Source of the DNA: Streptomyces albireticuli | GTDB lineage: Bacteria > Actinomycetota > Actinomycetes > Streptomycetales > Streptomycetaceae | NCBI RefSeq assembly: GCF_002192455.1 | Contig: NZ_CP021744.1 | Span: 2,634,001-2,698,000, forward strand | Length of the DNA stretch: 64,000 nt | Direction of reading: 5' to 3' | Shown: positions 8,264-16,738 of the stretch, in pieces | Position numbering within the stretch: the stretch's first letter is position 1 | Layout: each line of letters begins with the position of its first letter | The notes under the pieces: generated by a model | What the model was told of the DNA's origin: nothing | The model's database searches: none | The model's input: only the letters and a program-made list of their open reading frames with translations | Position numbers and translations under genes: made by a program

Positions 8264-9160
8264 ATGCCCGAGCTCAGACCAGGCCCCGCCCACGGCGTCC
8301 GCCCGCACTCAACCGTCCGGCCCGCCCGGTTTCTCCTCTCCCTCCTCTCCTTCCTCGCCTCGCTGGCCCTGCTCCTCGTCCTCCCCGGGCCCGCCACCGC
8401 GGACACGGGGGCCGCCGCGGACGAAGCGCGCGGCAAGCCGCCGGCCCATCCCGAGCTGCACTGGATGGGCTCCACCATCCGGTCCCACGAGAAGCCGTCC
8501 ACGCCGGACGGCCCCGGGCCGATCCCGCCCCTCGCCGCCGTCGAGGGCGTGGACGTCAGCAGCCACAACGGCAACGTCGCCTGGTCCACCCTGTGGGACA
8601 GCGGGGTCCGGTTCGCCTACACCAAGGCCACCGAGGGCACCAGCTACACCAACCCCTACTTCGCCCAGCAGTACAACGGCTCGTACAACGCCGGCATGAT
8701 CCGCGGCGCGTACCACTTCGCGCAGCCCGCGAGCTCCAGCGGTGCCGCGCAGGCCGACTTCTTCGCCTCGCACGGCGGGGGCTGGTCGCGTGACGGCAAG
8801 ACGCTGCCGGGCGTGCTCGACCTGGAGTGGAACCCCGAGGGTCAGGCCTGCTACGGCATGAGCGCGAGCCAGCTCGTCAACTGGGCCAAGGACTTCTTCG
8901 CCACTTACCGGGCCCGCACCGGCCGGGACGCGGTCATCTACACCTCGACGAGCTGGTGGAAGCAGTGCACCGGCAACTACGCGGGCTTCGGTGCCGTGAA
9001 CCCGCTCTGGATCCCCCGGTACGGGGCCTCCGCGGGGGAGCTCCCGGCCGGCTGGGGCTTCCACACCTTCTGGCAGTACACGGACACCGGCCCGGTGGTC
9101 GGTGACCACAACCGCTTCAACGGCACGTACACCAGGCTCCAGGCACTCGCCAACGGCTGA
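8264..9160 (+). CDS. secreted GH25 lysozyme (N,O-diacetylmuramidase type)
   Basis: Secreted 298-residue glycoside hydrolase family 25 enzyme. The N-terminus is a long signal peptide with hydrophobic core FLLSLLSFLASLALLLVLPG and an Ala-x-Ala cleavage region (PATADTG). After a linker of about 45 residues the GH25 barrel starts at VEGVDVSSHNG (first catalytic Asp), continues through FAYTKATEGTSY, IRGAYHFAQP and VLDLEWNP (catalytic Glu), and ends with FWQYTDTGPVVG and DHNRFNG. It hydrolyses the beta-1,4 bond between MurNAc and GlcNAc in peptidoglycan. The start is supported by GGAGG 6 bases upstream of the ATG. A strong bidirectional terminator follows. Confidence 0.93.
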   Translation: MPELRPGPAHGVRPHSTVRPARFLLSLLSFLASLALLLVLPGPATADTGAAADEARGKPPAHPELHWMGSTIRSHEKPSTPDGPGPIPPLAAVEGVDVSSHNGNVAWSTLWDSGVRFAYTKATEGTSYTNPYFAQQYNGSYNAGMIRGAYHFAQPASSSGAAQADFFASHGGGWSRDGKTLPGVLDLEWNPEGQACYGMSASQLVNWAKDFFATYRARTGRDAVIYTSTSWWKQCTGNYAGFGAVNPLWIPRYGASAGELPAGWGFHTFWQYTDTGPVVGDHNRFNGTYTRLQALANG

Positions 9161-9209
9161 CGCGGGCCCTTCGCCCGTCGCACGGCCGTCCCCTCCGCCC
9201 GGCAGGACG

Positions 9210-9243
9210 CCGGGCCCCCGGCCTATCGGCGCCGGGGGCCCGG
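9210..9243. terminator. bidirectional rho-independent-like hairpin
   Basis: Perfect 13-bp GC stem (arms 9210-9222 and 9231-9243) with an 8-base loop. It lies between the convergent lysozyme and M4 protease genes, as expected for a shared terminator. There is no U-tract, which is common in Streptomyces. Confidence 0.75.
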
Positions 9244-9272
9244 TCCTTCACTCACCCGGGGACCGGTGGTGC

Positions 9273-12125
9273 CTAGCCGCAGGCGCCCGCCGGGCGGGTG
9301 CGGGTCACCAGGTCGGTGTAGCCCGTGGTGCCGTCGATCCACAGCACCTGCTTGCCGCCGGCCGCGGCGGCCGAGGACTGCTCACCGCGGTTGCAGGAGA
9401 CCCGGCCCTTGCCCGAGCCGTCCGCGGCGAACTGCCACAGCTTGGGCATCGACTCGTTGCGGAACCGCGTGTCCGGCAGCGCCGAGGTGACGGTCACCGC
9501 GCTGTCGGAGGCCGTGAGGTCGAAGGGGAAGAGGGCGCCCGCGCCCTTCTCGGCGCTGAGGTCCTTCACCCCGGTGCCGTCGAGGTTCGCCCGGCGCACG
9601 GCCAGCTGCCCCTCGTCCTGGACCTCGTCCGCGAGCCAGAAGACGTGGGTGCCGTTGATGCCCGTCTGGCCGATGGACTCCGGGTTCCCGGCCTGGCCCA
9701 TCAGGGTCTTCTTGCCGGTCTTGAGGTCCAGCACCTCGGTGCCGATCCGGTAGGTGTCACCCTCCGGGTAGAGCTTCGCGTAGGCGATCCGGCCGCCGCT
9801 CAGCGACGGCAGGGCCGTACCCAGCTCGTAGCGCCCCTCGTCGACCCAGGTCGGCTCCTTGTCGCCGGTGCGGAGGTAACCGACGTGCCGGCCGCCGAAG
9901 TTGTCCATCGACTCCAGGACGACGACGCCGCCCTCGACCCGCAGACCGCTGACGCCGTTGGGGGTGCTGTAGAGCTTCTTGGCCAGGCCGCCCGAGATCG
10001 GGCGCGACAGGACGTCGACGCCGGTCTGGCCGTACGCCGCCCAGACCACCGTCTTGCCGTCGGTCGCCGGGTAGACGTGGAAGCGTCCGTCGTTGGGGCT
10101 GATCAGCTTGGGCGCGCCCTTGCCGTCCGCCCGGCCGGCCCACACCGAGTACGCCTCGGAGCCGTCGTCGTTGGACCTGGACGTCGCGTACCAGCCGCCG
10201 CCGGCGCCGAGGCCCGCGCCCGCGGTGTTGAGGCGGGGCAGCAGCAGGTCGGTGTCGACGCCGAGCGCCTGCTCCCAGTTGGGCACGATGCCGTGGGCGT
10301 TGAAGGAGCGCGTGACGACGTTCAGGTCCTTCGTGGAGACCTTGAGCGCCTTGGCGGCCGCGAGGACGGCGTTACGGCCCTCGGTGAAGCCGTCGAGCGG
10401 CGTCATGTACTCCGTCAGCGCCTTGTAGGCGATCTTGTCGGCGAGGGTGCGGCCGAGGTCCTCGCGGATGTCCCACAGGGCGCCCGAGAAGATCGTGGAG
10501 TTGAGGTGCACCCCGCCGTTGTCCGAGCCGAAGCTCACCCCCAGGAAGTTCTTGGAGGTGGTCGCGCCGTCGTTGAGGTCGCGGAAGGCGCACTCGCGCG
10601 GCGACTTGGTGCGGCACAGGCTCTCGCCGAGGAGGCCCGCGTTCGGGTCGTCCATGGCGAGGCCCGCGGCGTCCACGTCGATGGCGTTGCCGAAGTAGTC
10701 GGCGATCGCCTCGTTCAGGGCGCCGGACTGGCCCGCGTAGACGAGGTTGGCGGAGTTCTCCACGACGCCGTGGGTCATCTCGTGGCCGACGACGTCGAGG
10801 TCGGCGGAGAGCGTCTTGTACTCGCTGTCGCCGCCGCCGTACACCATCTTGGTGCCGTCCCAGAAGGCGTTGACGTACGCGTCGCCGAACTCGGTCACAC
10901 CGACCAGGGAGTTGATGGTCATGCCCCGGCCGTCGAGGCTGTCCCGGCCGTGGGTCTTCTTGTAGTAGTCGTAGACCTTGCCCGCGGCCCAGTGCGCGTC
11001 GACCGCGCCGGCCTCGGTGGCGTCCTTGCCGAACTGCGGGCCGGGCGAGCCGAACTCCTTGATGCCGCCGGGCCAGCGGCCGGAGACCTCGCCGACGTCC
11101 GTGCCGCGCGCGTCCCAGGTGGTCAGCAGGTTCTTGCTGGTGTCCCACATCCGGGCGTGGTCGGTCATGACGTACTCGTTGCGGGCGGTGTCCTTGTACA
11201 GGCCCAGCTCGACGGTGGTGCCGTCGTACTTGACGCCGGAGCCCAGGACGCCGGGACTCACGCCGCCGTCGGCGGGCCCGGCGGACTTCGCCGCCTTCGC
11301 CGCGGCCCGCGAGGCGGCCTTCTCCCGGGCGCCGTCGGTGGCCCCGTCCTTGCCGAAGGTCTTGATCCCGCTGTACTGGAGCACCGGGAAGCCGGCCTTG
11401 GCGTCGATGTAGACCTCGCGCAGCACGGGCCGGCCGGTGGCCGGGTCGGTGCCGCGTACGGTCACGTGGTGGGTGAGGACGCCGGCGCCCTTGGGCAGCA
11501 CGACCAGGCCGCGCGCGGTGCCGGTCAGCGACTCCGCCGCCTTGGACCGCGCCCCCTTCGAGGCGGTGACGTCCGTCCTGTCGAGCCGGTGGCCGCCGAG
11601 GTCGCGCAGGGTGGCGGTGACGGCCCGCTGGACCGCGAGGTCCTCGCCGATCTCCGCGGTCGTGCCCACCTTGAGGCCGGTGAAGTACTTGCCGGAGGTG
11701 CCGGTGACGACGCGCTTGCCGTCCTTCCGCTCCATCCGGACGACGTACTGGCCACCGAGGACCTCCACGCCCTGGTGCTTCTGCTGGAGCCGCACGGTCT
11801 CCGCCGCGCCGGCGCTCTGGGTCCGTACGGGCGCGAGGTCACGCGCCGGCCGGTCGATGCGGTAGCGGCTCTGCTTCTCGGCGAGGTGGCCGCGCGCGGC
11901 GTCGGCGGCGCTGCCGCTCGCCTTCACCGGCTCGCGGATGCCGTCCACCAGGGCGGGGGTCGCGGTGCCCGTCCCGGGGATCACCTCCGCCTTGTCCGGG
12001 GCGGGCGCGGCGGCCTGCGCGGGCATCGCGGACACGACGAGGGCGGCAGCGCCCAACAGCGCTGCCGCCCCTGCTATTCCGCTTTTCGTGGCCGGTCTTC
12101 CTGAACGTACTCTGGGCTTACGCAA
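9273..12125 (-). CDS. secreted M4 (thermolysin-like) metalloprotease with C-terminal propeller-like domain
   Basis: Secreted zinc endopeptidase precursor of 950 residues. A signal peptide (GIAGAAALLGAAALVVSAM, cleavage near AQAAA) is followed by FTP and PepSY-type propeptide domains. The M4 catalytic domain has HEMTH near residue 448, the third zinc ligand in GALNEAIADYFG and the active-site His in GGVHLNSTIFSGAL. After the catalytic domain, about 330 residues carry repeated strand motifs (VWAAYGQTG, LPSLSGGRIAYAKL, THVFWLADE) that look like a TolB/beta-propeller appendage; ordinary thermolysins lack this. Start: TTG at 12125 with GGAGGGGG 6 bases upstream is chosen over an upstream ATG with no ribosome binding site. 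Propeptides keep such enzymes inactive until secretion. Confidence 0.92.
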   Translation of the reverse strand: MRKPRVRSGRPATKSGIAGAAALLGAAALVVSAMPAQAAAPAPDKAEVIPGTGTATPALVDGIREPVKASGSAADAARGHLAEKQSRYRIDRPARDLAPVRTQSAGAAETVRLQQKHQGVEVLGGQYVVRMERKDGKRVVTGTSGKYFTGLKVGTTAEIGEDLAVQRAVTATLRDLGGHRLDRTDVTASKGARSKAAESLTGTARGLVVLPKGAGVLTHHVTVRGTDPATGRPVLREVYIDAKAGFPVLQYSGIKTFGKDGATDGAREKAASRAAAKAAKSAGPADGGVSPGVLGSGVKYDGTTVELGLYKDTARNEYVMTDHARMWDTSKNLLTTWDARGTDVGEVSGRWPGGIKEFGSPGPQFGKDATEAGAVDAHWAAGKVYDYYKKTHGRDSLDGRGMTINSLVGVTEFGDAYVNAFWDGTKMVYGGGDSEYKTLSADLDVVGHEMTHGVVENSANLVYAGQSGALNEAIADYFGNAIDVDAAGLAMDDPNAGLLGESLCRTKSPRECAFRDLNDGATTSKNFLGVSFGSDNGGVHLNSTIFSGALWDIREDLGRTLADKIAYKALTEYMTPLDGFTEGRNAVLAAAKALKVSTKDLNVVTRSFNAHGIVPNWEQALGVDTDLLLPRLNTAGAGLGAGGGWYATSRSNDDGSEAYSVWAGRADGKGAPKLISPNDGRFHVYPATDGKTVVWAAYGQTGVDVLSRPISGGLAKKLYSTPNGVSGLRVEGGVVVLESMDNFGGRHVGYLRTGDKEPTWVDEGRYELGTALPSLSGGRIAYAKLYPEGDTYRIGTEVLDLKTGKKTLMGQAGNPESIGQTGINGTHVFWLADEVQDEGQLAVRRANLDGTGVKDLSAEKGAGALFPFDLTASDSAVTVTSALPDTRFRNESMPKLWQFAADGSGKGRVSCNRGEQSSAAAAGGKQVLWIDGTTGYTDLVTRTRPAGACG

Positions 12126-12293
12126 GGTTTTCCCCCTCCGTAGTGCCGGAACGCCGGAACATCTGTGGTCGGGGGACATGCAACCGACGGGCCGCGGGGA
12201 GATCAACGGGGCGTGAGGGCCCAGGGGCGGCTTTCGGCCTCCGGTGCCGCGAAGCCCCGCCGTGTGGTGCGTCCGGCCGGGGACAGTCCCAGG

Positions 12294-12752
12294 TCAGCCC
12301 ATCTTCTTCGCGGCGCTGCGGATCGCCTCGCGGATGCGGAAGTACGTGCCGCAGCGGCAGACGTTGGCGATCGCGTCGAGTTCGGCGTCGGTGGGGTTCT
12401 TCGTGCGCTTCAGGAGGGCGACGGCGGCCATGATCTGGCCGGGCTGGCAGTAGCCGCACTGGGCGACGTCCTGTTCGAGCCAGGCCTCCTGGACGGGGTG
12501 CAGCCGGTCACCGTCGGCGAGGCCCTCGATGGTGGTGACCTCGCGGCCGGCGGCGTCCGCGACCGGTACGACGCACGGCCGGACGGCCTCGCCGTCGAGG
12601 TGGCTGGTGCAGGCCTTGCAGACGTCGATGCCGCAGCCGTACTTCGGGCCGCGGACGCCGAGCAGGTCGCGCAGCGCCCAGAGCAGGGGCAGGTCGTCGG
12701 GGGCGTCCACGGTGACCGGACGGCCGTTGACGGTGAAGGAGTGGGAGGGCAC
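12294..12752 (-). CDS. (2Fe-2S) small subunit of a molybdenum hydroxylase (isoquinoline 1-oxidoreductase alpha type)
   Basis: 152 residues with the two iron-sulfur domains of xanthine-oxidase-family small subunits: plant-type ferredoxin cysteines in YGCGIDVCKACTSHL and PCVVP, then the C-terminal CGYCQPGQIM and NVCRCGTYFRIREAI. It passes electrons from the molybdenum site. GTG 12752 with AGGAG 8 bases upstream is the start. It follows the large-subunit gene by 17 bp on the same strand, giving a two-gene large-then-small order. No separate FAD subunit gene is present, which matches the IorAB type rather than classical xanthine dehydrogenase. Confidence 0.92.
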   Translation of the reverse strand: MPSHSFTVNGRPVTVDAPDDLPLLWALRDLLGVRGPKYGCGIDVCKACTSHLDGEAVRPCVVPVADAAGREVTTIEGLADGDRLHPVQEAWLEQDVAQCGYCQPGQIMAAVALLKRTKNPTDAELDAIANVCRCGTYFRIREAIRSAAKKMG

Positions 12753-12769
12753 GGGCGGGGCTCCTGGCG

Positions 12770-15052
12770 CTAGCGGGGGAAGGGGGTGAAGTCGACGTCG
12801 AAGTTGACCGGAAAGCGGCGGGGGCGGGTTCCGGTGGCGCGCGCGTAGGCGTTGCCGATGGCGCCGACCGCGGCCGGGACGCCCAGCTCCCCGGCGCCGC
12901 CCGGCTCGCCGGTGGCCGGCATGACGAAGATCCGCACGTCCGGGGGCGTGTCCTTCTGCCGCGCGTAGTGGAACTGCGAGTAACTGCCTTCCAGCGGCAA
13001 CCCCTTGTCGATGTGGAGCCCGGCCGTGAGGGTGGTGGCGATCGCGTCGGTCAGCCCGCCGAGCAGCTGGGCCTCCAGGCCCCGGGGGTTGACGGCGCGG
13101 CCGACGTCGGCGGCGATCACGGCCTTGGTGACGCGCGGGTGCCGGGGGTCGGTCGCGTCGATCTCGGCGAGGACGGCCGTGCGGGACTTGTACTCCTCGT
13201 GGAAGCCGATGCCCTGCGCGTGCCCGGCGGGCATCGGGCGGCCCCAGGCGCCCTCGGCCGCGACCTTGTCGAGGACGGCCCGCTGGGCGCGGTTCCTGAG
13301 GAAGGACCGCCGGAACTCCACCGGGTCCTTGCCCATCTTCGCGGCGAGTTCGTCGATCAGCATCTCCTCCGCGCCCCGGGTGTTGGCCGAGTACACCGAC
13401 CGCCAGGAGGCGGTGGGCATCCGCAGCGGCACCTCGGTGAGCTGCTGGCTGGTGACGCCGAAGTGGTACGGCGACTTCACGGTGAGGTGGAAGAGGCCCT
13501 GGGCGAACGCCGCGTTGCCCAGGCCGCCGGGGAGCTTGGTGCCGGTCGCGGTGAGGATCTCGCCGAGGCCGTGCCGCATGTCGGTCTCGACGGCCGCCAC
13601 CCGGTGGTCGAGGCCCACGACCCGTCCCGCGGCGTAGGAGAGCCGGATCTTGTGGTGGGTGGCGGGCCGCATCCGCCCGTGCCGCATGTCGTCGACGCGC
13701 GACCACATCAGCCGCACGGGCCGCCCGCACCTCTTCGACACCTGGGCGGCCTCCAGCGCGGCGTCGAAGAACAGCCGCCGGCCGAAGGAGCCGCCCGCCT
13801 GCACCACATGGACGGTGACCTTGCCGACCGGCAGCCCCAGTTCCTTGGCGATGGTCTGCTGGGCGACGATCGGCGCCTTCAGGCCCGACCAGACCGTCGC
13901 CCGGTCGGCCCGGACGTCCGCGACCGCGGCGTTGGTCTCCATGGGCGCGTGGCTGACGGGCGCGAAGTCGAACTCGGCGTCGAGGTGTTCGGTGAGCGGC
14001 AGCGGGAGCAGCGGGAAGGAGACCGCCGACCGGAGCCGGGCGCGGATGCCGTCGTCGGAGTATCCGTCGACCGTGCCGGGTCCCCAGGTGACGTCGAGGG
14101 CGTTCTTGGCGTCGAGCGCCTGGCCGAAGGTCTCGGCGACGACGGCGACACCGGTGGGGATGACGGCCGTGTCGAGGACACCGGGCATGGCGCGGACGGC
14201 GGCCTCGTTGTTCACCGAGCGCACCGTGCCGTGGACCGTCGGCGGTCTGCGCACCATGCAGGGTTTGGCGCCGGGGACGTCGAGGTCCAGGGTGTACTGC
14301 TGCCGGCCGGTGACCATGGCCCGCGCGTCGACGCGGGGGGTGGGCGTGCCGACGAGGGTGTGCGCGGACTCCGGTTTGGGCCTGGCCGTGAGCGCCACGA
14401 GGTGCCGGGAGGCGGCGGCCGTGGTGAGGGAGCCGTAGGGAGCGGTGCGGCCGTCGGGTGCGACGACCGCGCCGTCGCGGGTGGTGAGCGCCCCGGGCTT
14501 CAGGTCCCACCGGTCGGCCGCGGCCGCCACCAGCCGGGCGCGCGCCGCGGCGGCGGCGTGCCGGACGGGGTCGTAGAGCGACCGGACCGAGTTGGAGCTC
14601 GCGGTGAACTGGTTGAACAGCAGCTCGGGCCGGGCGTCCTCCAGCTGGACGCGGACCCGCGCGAGCGGTACGTCCAGCTCCTCGGCGACCAGCATCGCGA
14701 CCGCCGTCGTGATGCCCTGCCCGACCTCCTCCCGGGGCAGCCGGAAGGTGACGGTGCCGTCCTCCCCGACGGTGAGCACCAGCAGGTGTGCCGTGGGGGC
14801 GCCGGCGAGGATCAGGACGTCGCCGAGGTCGACGAGGTCGGCGGGGCCCGGGAGCGTGGGCACGACGCCGTCGGCGGCGGCCGGGGTGGCCCCCTCCGGG
14901 CCGAGGCCGGCGGCGACGGCGAGGGTCGGGCCGGCGAGGAGGTAGGTGAGGAAGCGGCGCCTGGTGCCGTGCGGCCGGGGCGCGGGGTCCGCCTCCCCCG
15001 GGACCGGTGCCGTCTCCTCCGCCGGTCCTCCAGGCTTCAGCTGTTCCGTCAC
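12770..15052 (-). CDS. molybdopterin-binding large subunit, isoquinoline 1-oxidoreductase beta-like, Tat-exported
   Basis: 760-residue molybdenum-cofactor subunit of the aldehyde oxidase/xanthine dehydrogenase superfamily. The N-terminus has a twin-arginine signal, GTRRRFLTYLLAG near residue 30, so the folded cofactor-loaded enzyme is probably exported. Moco-domain motifs include LPREEVGQGITTAVAM, VVQAGGSFGRRLFFD, MPTASWRSVYSANTRGAEEM and the C-terminal GEPGGAGELGVPAAVGAIGNA, whose Glu is the likely catalytic base. IorB-type proteins oxidise N-heteroaromatics or aldehydes. No substrate can be inferred here. No maturation (XdhC/CoxI) gene is in the window. Confidence 0.9.
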   Translation of the reverse strand: MTEQLKPGGPAEETAPVPGEADPAPRPHGTRRRFLTYLLAGPTLAVAAGLGPEGATPAAADGVVPTLPGPADLVDLGDVLILAGAPTAHLLVLTVGEDGTVTFRLPREEVGQGITTAVAMLVAEELDVPLARVRVQLEDARPELLFNQFTASSNSVRSLYDPVRHAAAAARARLVAAAADRWDLKPGALTTRDGAVVAPDGRTAPYGSLTTAAASRHLVALTARPKPESAHTLVGTPTPRVDARAMVTGRQQYTLDLDVPGAKPCMVRRPPTVHGTVRSVNNEAAVRAMPGVLDTAVIPTGVAVVAETFGQALDAKNALDVTWGPGTVDGYSDDGIRARLRSAVSFPLLPLPLTEHLDAEFDFAPVSHAPMETNAAVADVRADRATVWSGLKAPIVAQQTIAKELGLPVGKVTVHVVQAGGSFGRRLFFDAALEAAQVSKRCGRPVRLMWSRVDDMRHGRMRPATHHKIRLSYAAGRVVGLDHRVAAVETDMRHGLGEILTATGTKLPGGLGNAAFAQGLFHLTVKSPYHFGVTSQQLTEVPLRMPTASWRSVYSANTRGAEEMLIDELAAKMGKDPVEFRRSFLRNRAQRAVLDKVAAEGAWGRPMPAGHAQGIGFHEEYKSRTAVLAEIDATDPRHPRVTKAVIAADVGRAVNPRGLEAQLLGGLTDAIATTLTAGLHIDKGLPLEGSYSQFHYARQKDTPPDVRIFVMPATGEPGGAGELGVPAAVGAIGNAYARATGTRPRRFPVNFDVDFTPFPR

Positions 15053-15145
15053 GAGCGCTCCGATCCGGCCCCGGCCCGCCGCGGGCCGCCGGACACTCAG
15101 CAGATCATCACCACCGGGCCGCCGACGGGCAAGAGGCAGTCCTGG

Positions 15146-16012
15146 CTACGGGGTGACGGGGCGCCAGGCCGGGCCGTCGCCGCCCCGCTCCACCCGTCCG
15201 AAGACGACGTCGGCGAAGTGGAGCCCGAAGCCGGTGGTGTCCGGGCGGGCCATCTCCTCGACCAGGCGGTGGCGGAAGTCGGCGGACCGGACGGGGTCGT
15301 GGTCGACGACGGCGGACCACTCGGGGTGGTCGACCTGGATCGGCGAGTGCAGGGCGTCACCGAAGGCGATCACGCGCTGCCCGCCGTCGGTGATGACGTA
15401 GGCGGCGTGGCCCGCGGTGTGACCCGGCGTCAGCATGACGCGGACGCCCGGGAAGATCTCCTCCCCGTCGGCGACGGTGCGGACGCGGGGCTCCAGCGCC
15501 GTGAGCATCTCCTTCGACGTGCCGTGCTCCTCCGCGAGGTGGCGCTGGTCCCACTCGGGCTCGGCGAAGAGGTATTCGGCGGCGGTGAAGGCCGGGGCGT
15601 CGCTGCCCGGGGCCGGGTGCCAGGCCCAGCCGAGGTGGTCGAGGTGGAGGTGGGTGAAGGCCACGGCCTCGATGTCGCCGGGCGCGCGGCCCGCCTTCGC
15701 CAGGCTGTCCAGGAGCGCGCCGCCGTACATGGCGCCGTGGGCGTTGCCGGGTTCGGCGGGGGTCGCCCGGGGGCCGAGGCCGGCGTCGATGAGCAGCGCC
15801 CGGCCGTCGCGCTCGACCAGCAGGCCGCCCATGCTGGCGACGAGGTTGCCGGTCGCGTCCAGGTACTCGGGGTGCGCGGCCCAGGTCTCGTCGGTGGCGT
15901 CGGGCAGCCAGCCGGGCGTCAGCTGGCCGGCGCCGTCGGGCAGGTAGGTCAGCTTCGTACCGCCGAGCCGGAGTGTGTGCATGCCCGCCGGCCGCCGCAG
16001 TCGCTCGTCCAT
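15146..16012 (-). CDS. MBL-fold metallo-hydrolase (beta-lactamase superfamily)
   Basis: About 288 residues with the metallo-beta-lactamase zinc motif THLHLDHLGW, TPGHTAGHAAYVI and IAFGDALHSPIQ, with a final ligand in FADVVFGRV. The sequence resembles quorum-quenching-lactonase or AttM-like hydrolases, but the substrate is unknown. ATG 16012 (MDERLRRPAG) has GGGCGGG upstream and is preferred to an upstream start at 16069; ATG 15982 is also possible. It is divergent from a MarR gene across a region with a 27-bp palindrome, so MarR-controlled induction is likely. Confidence 0.85.
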   Translation of the reverse strand: MDERLRRPAGMHTLRLGGTKLTYLPDGAGQLTPGWLPDATDETWAAHPEYLDATGNLVASMGGLLVERDGRALLIDAGLGPRATPAEPGNAHGAMYGGALLDSLAKAGRAPGDIEAVAFTHLHLDHLGWAWHPAPGSDAPAFTAAEYLFAEPEWDQRHLAEEHGTSKEMLTALEPRVRTVADGEEIFPGVRVMLTPGHTAGHAAYVITDGGQRVIAFGDALHSPIQVDHPEWSAVVDHDPVRSADFRHRLVEEMARPDTTGFGLHFADVVFGRVERGGDGPAWRPVTP

Positions 16013-16074
16013 GTTCCCGCCCTTGTCTTCGTCTGTGTCGTCAGAGGTGTCGTGGGGACGGACCGACAATAAGC

Positions 16075-16101
16075 TTCCAGCTTGAATGATTCAAGTTGGA
16101 A
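16075..16101. promoter_or_regulatory. 27-bp near-perfect palindromic MarR operator
   Basis: Arms TTCCAGCTTGAA and TTCAAGTTGGAA are separated by TGA; 23 of 24 arm bases pair, and the inner 15 bp are perfectly symmetric. It lies 63 bp from the MBL hydrolase ATG. A further near-palindrome, CTCGCATGATGTGAG (16126-16140), and a half-site TTGAAT at 16112 lie closer to the MarR start. This is the architecture of an autoregulated divergent MarR promoter. Confidence 0.75.
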
Positions 16102-16167
16102 TGATGCTGACTTGAATAATGTCGGCTCGCATGATGTGAGCTTGATGCGCTGACTAGAATGGGAGCC

Positions 16168-16653
16168 ATGACGACACCGGACGCACACCCGGACACACAG
16201 GGCCGGCCGACGGGCACCCAGGTGGACCCGGCGGACGCCCGGGAGGCGTTCGCGACGGCCGAGCGGCAGCTGTGCGGCCTGGTCACGGGCCTGGCCCGGC
16301 GGATCGCCGACCACGTCCGGGAGCGCGCGGCCCGGCTGGAGCTCACGGCCCCGCAGGCCACGGCGCTGCGGGAGCTGACCGGCCCGATGACCATGCGGGA
16401 GCTGGCCGACCGCATGGCCTGCGAGCCGTCGAACGCCACCTTCGTCATCGACAAGCTGGAGAGCCAGGGCCTCCTGGAGCGCCACCCGCACCCGACGGAC
16501 CGCCGCGCCAAGCAGCTGATCCTCACCCCCGCGGGCACGGACCTGCGGGAGCGCCTCCTGACCCTGCTCAAGGAGGAGGGCCCGCTGGCGGGCCTGAGCC
16601 TGGAGGAGCAGAACGCGCTCCAGGCGCTGCTCCAGCGCGCGGTCACGGACTGA
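16168..16653 (+). CDS. MarR family transcriptional regulator (divergent from MBL hydrolase)
   Basis: About 161 residues. The winged helix is MTMRELADRMACEPSNATFVIDKLESQGLLERH, with the wing HPTDRRAKQLILTPAG, and dimerisation helices are at both ends. The start is uncertain. ATG 16168 lies 8 bases after a TAGAAT that could be the -10 box (16155-16160), which would give a leaderless mRNA. ATG 16159 overlaps that box. No proper ribosome binding site exists for either. Together with the operator-like palindromes between it and the MBL hydrolase, it is most likely an autorepressor that also represses the hydrolase. Confidence 0.87.
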   Translation: MTTPDAHPDTQGRPTGTQVDPADAREAFATAERQLCGLVTGLARRIADHVRERAARLELTAPQATALRELTGPMTMRELADRMACEPSNATFVIDKLESQGLLERHPHPTDRRAKQLILTPAGTDLRERLLTLLKEEGPLAGLSLEEQNALQALLQRAVTD

Positions 16654-16677
16654 CGCGCGCGGAGCGCACACACCTCG

Positions 16678-16717
16678 ACGGAGCGCCCCCACCCGTTCAC
16701 GGGTGGGGGCGCTCCGT
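16678..16717. terminator. perfect 18-bp hairpin between MarR and lon
   Basis: Arms 16678-16695 and 16700-16717 are fully complementary with a TTCA loop. It lies between convergent genes and is therefore probably a bidirectional terminator. Confidence 0.85.
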
Positions 16718-16738
16718 CTCACCGCCGGATCAGGGCCG

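Noticed and set aside
9102..12104. Rightward open frame of 1000 codons antisense to the M4 protease
   Set aside because: Low-complexity Ala/Gly/Arg/Val-rich product; the protease on the other strand has intact catalytic motifs and a ribosome binding site.
12968..16072. Rightward open frame of about 1030 codons over the molybdenum hydroxylase and MBL genes
   Set aside because: Antisense to two well-defined genes and crossing their junction; no domain.
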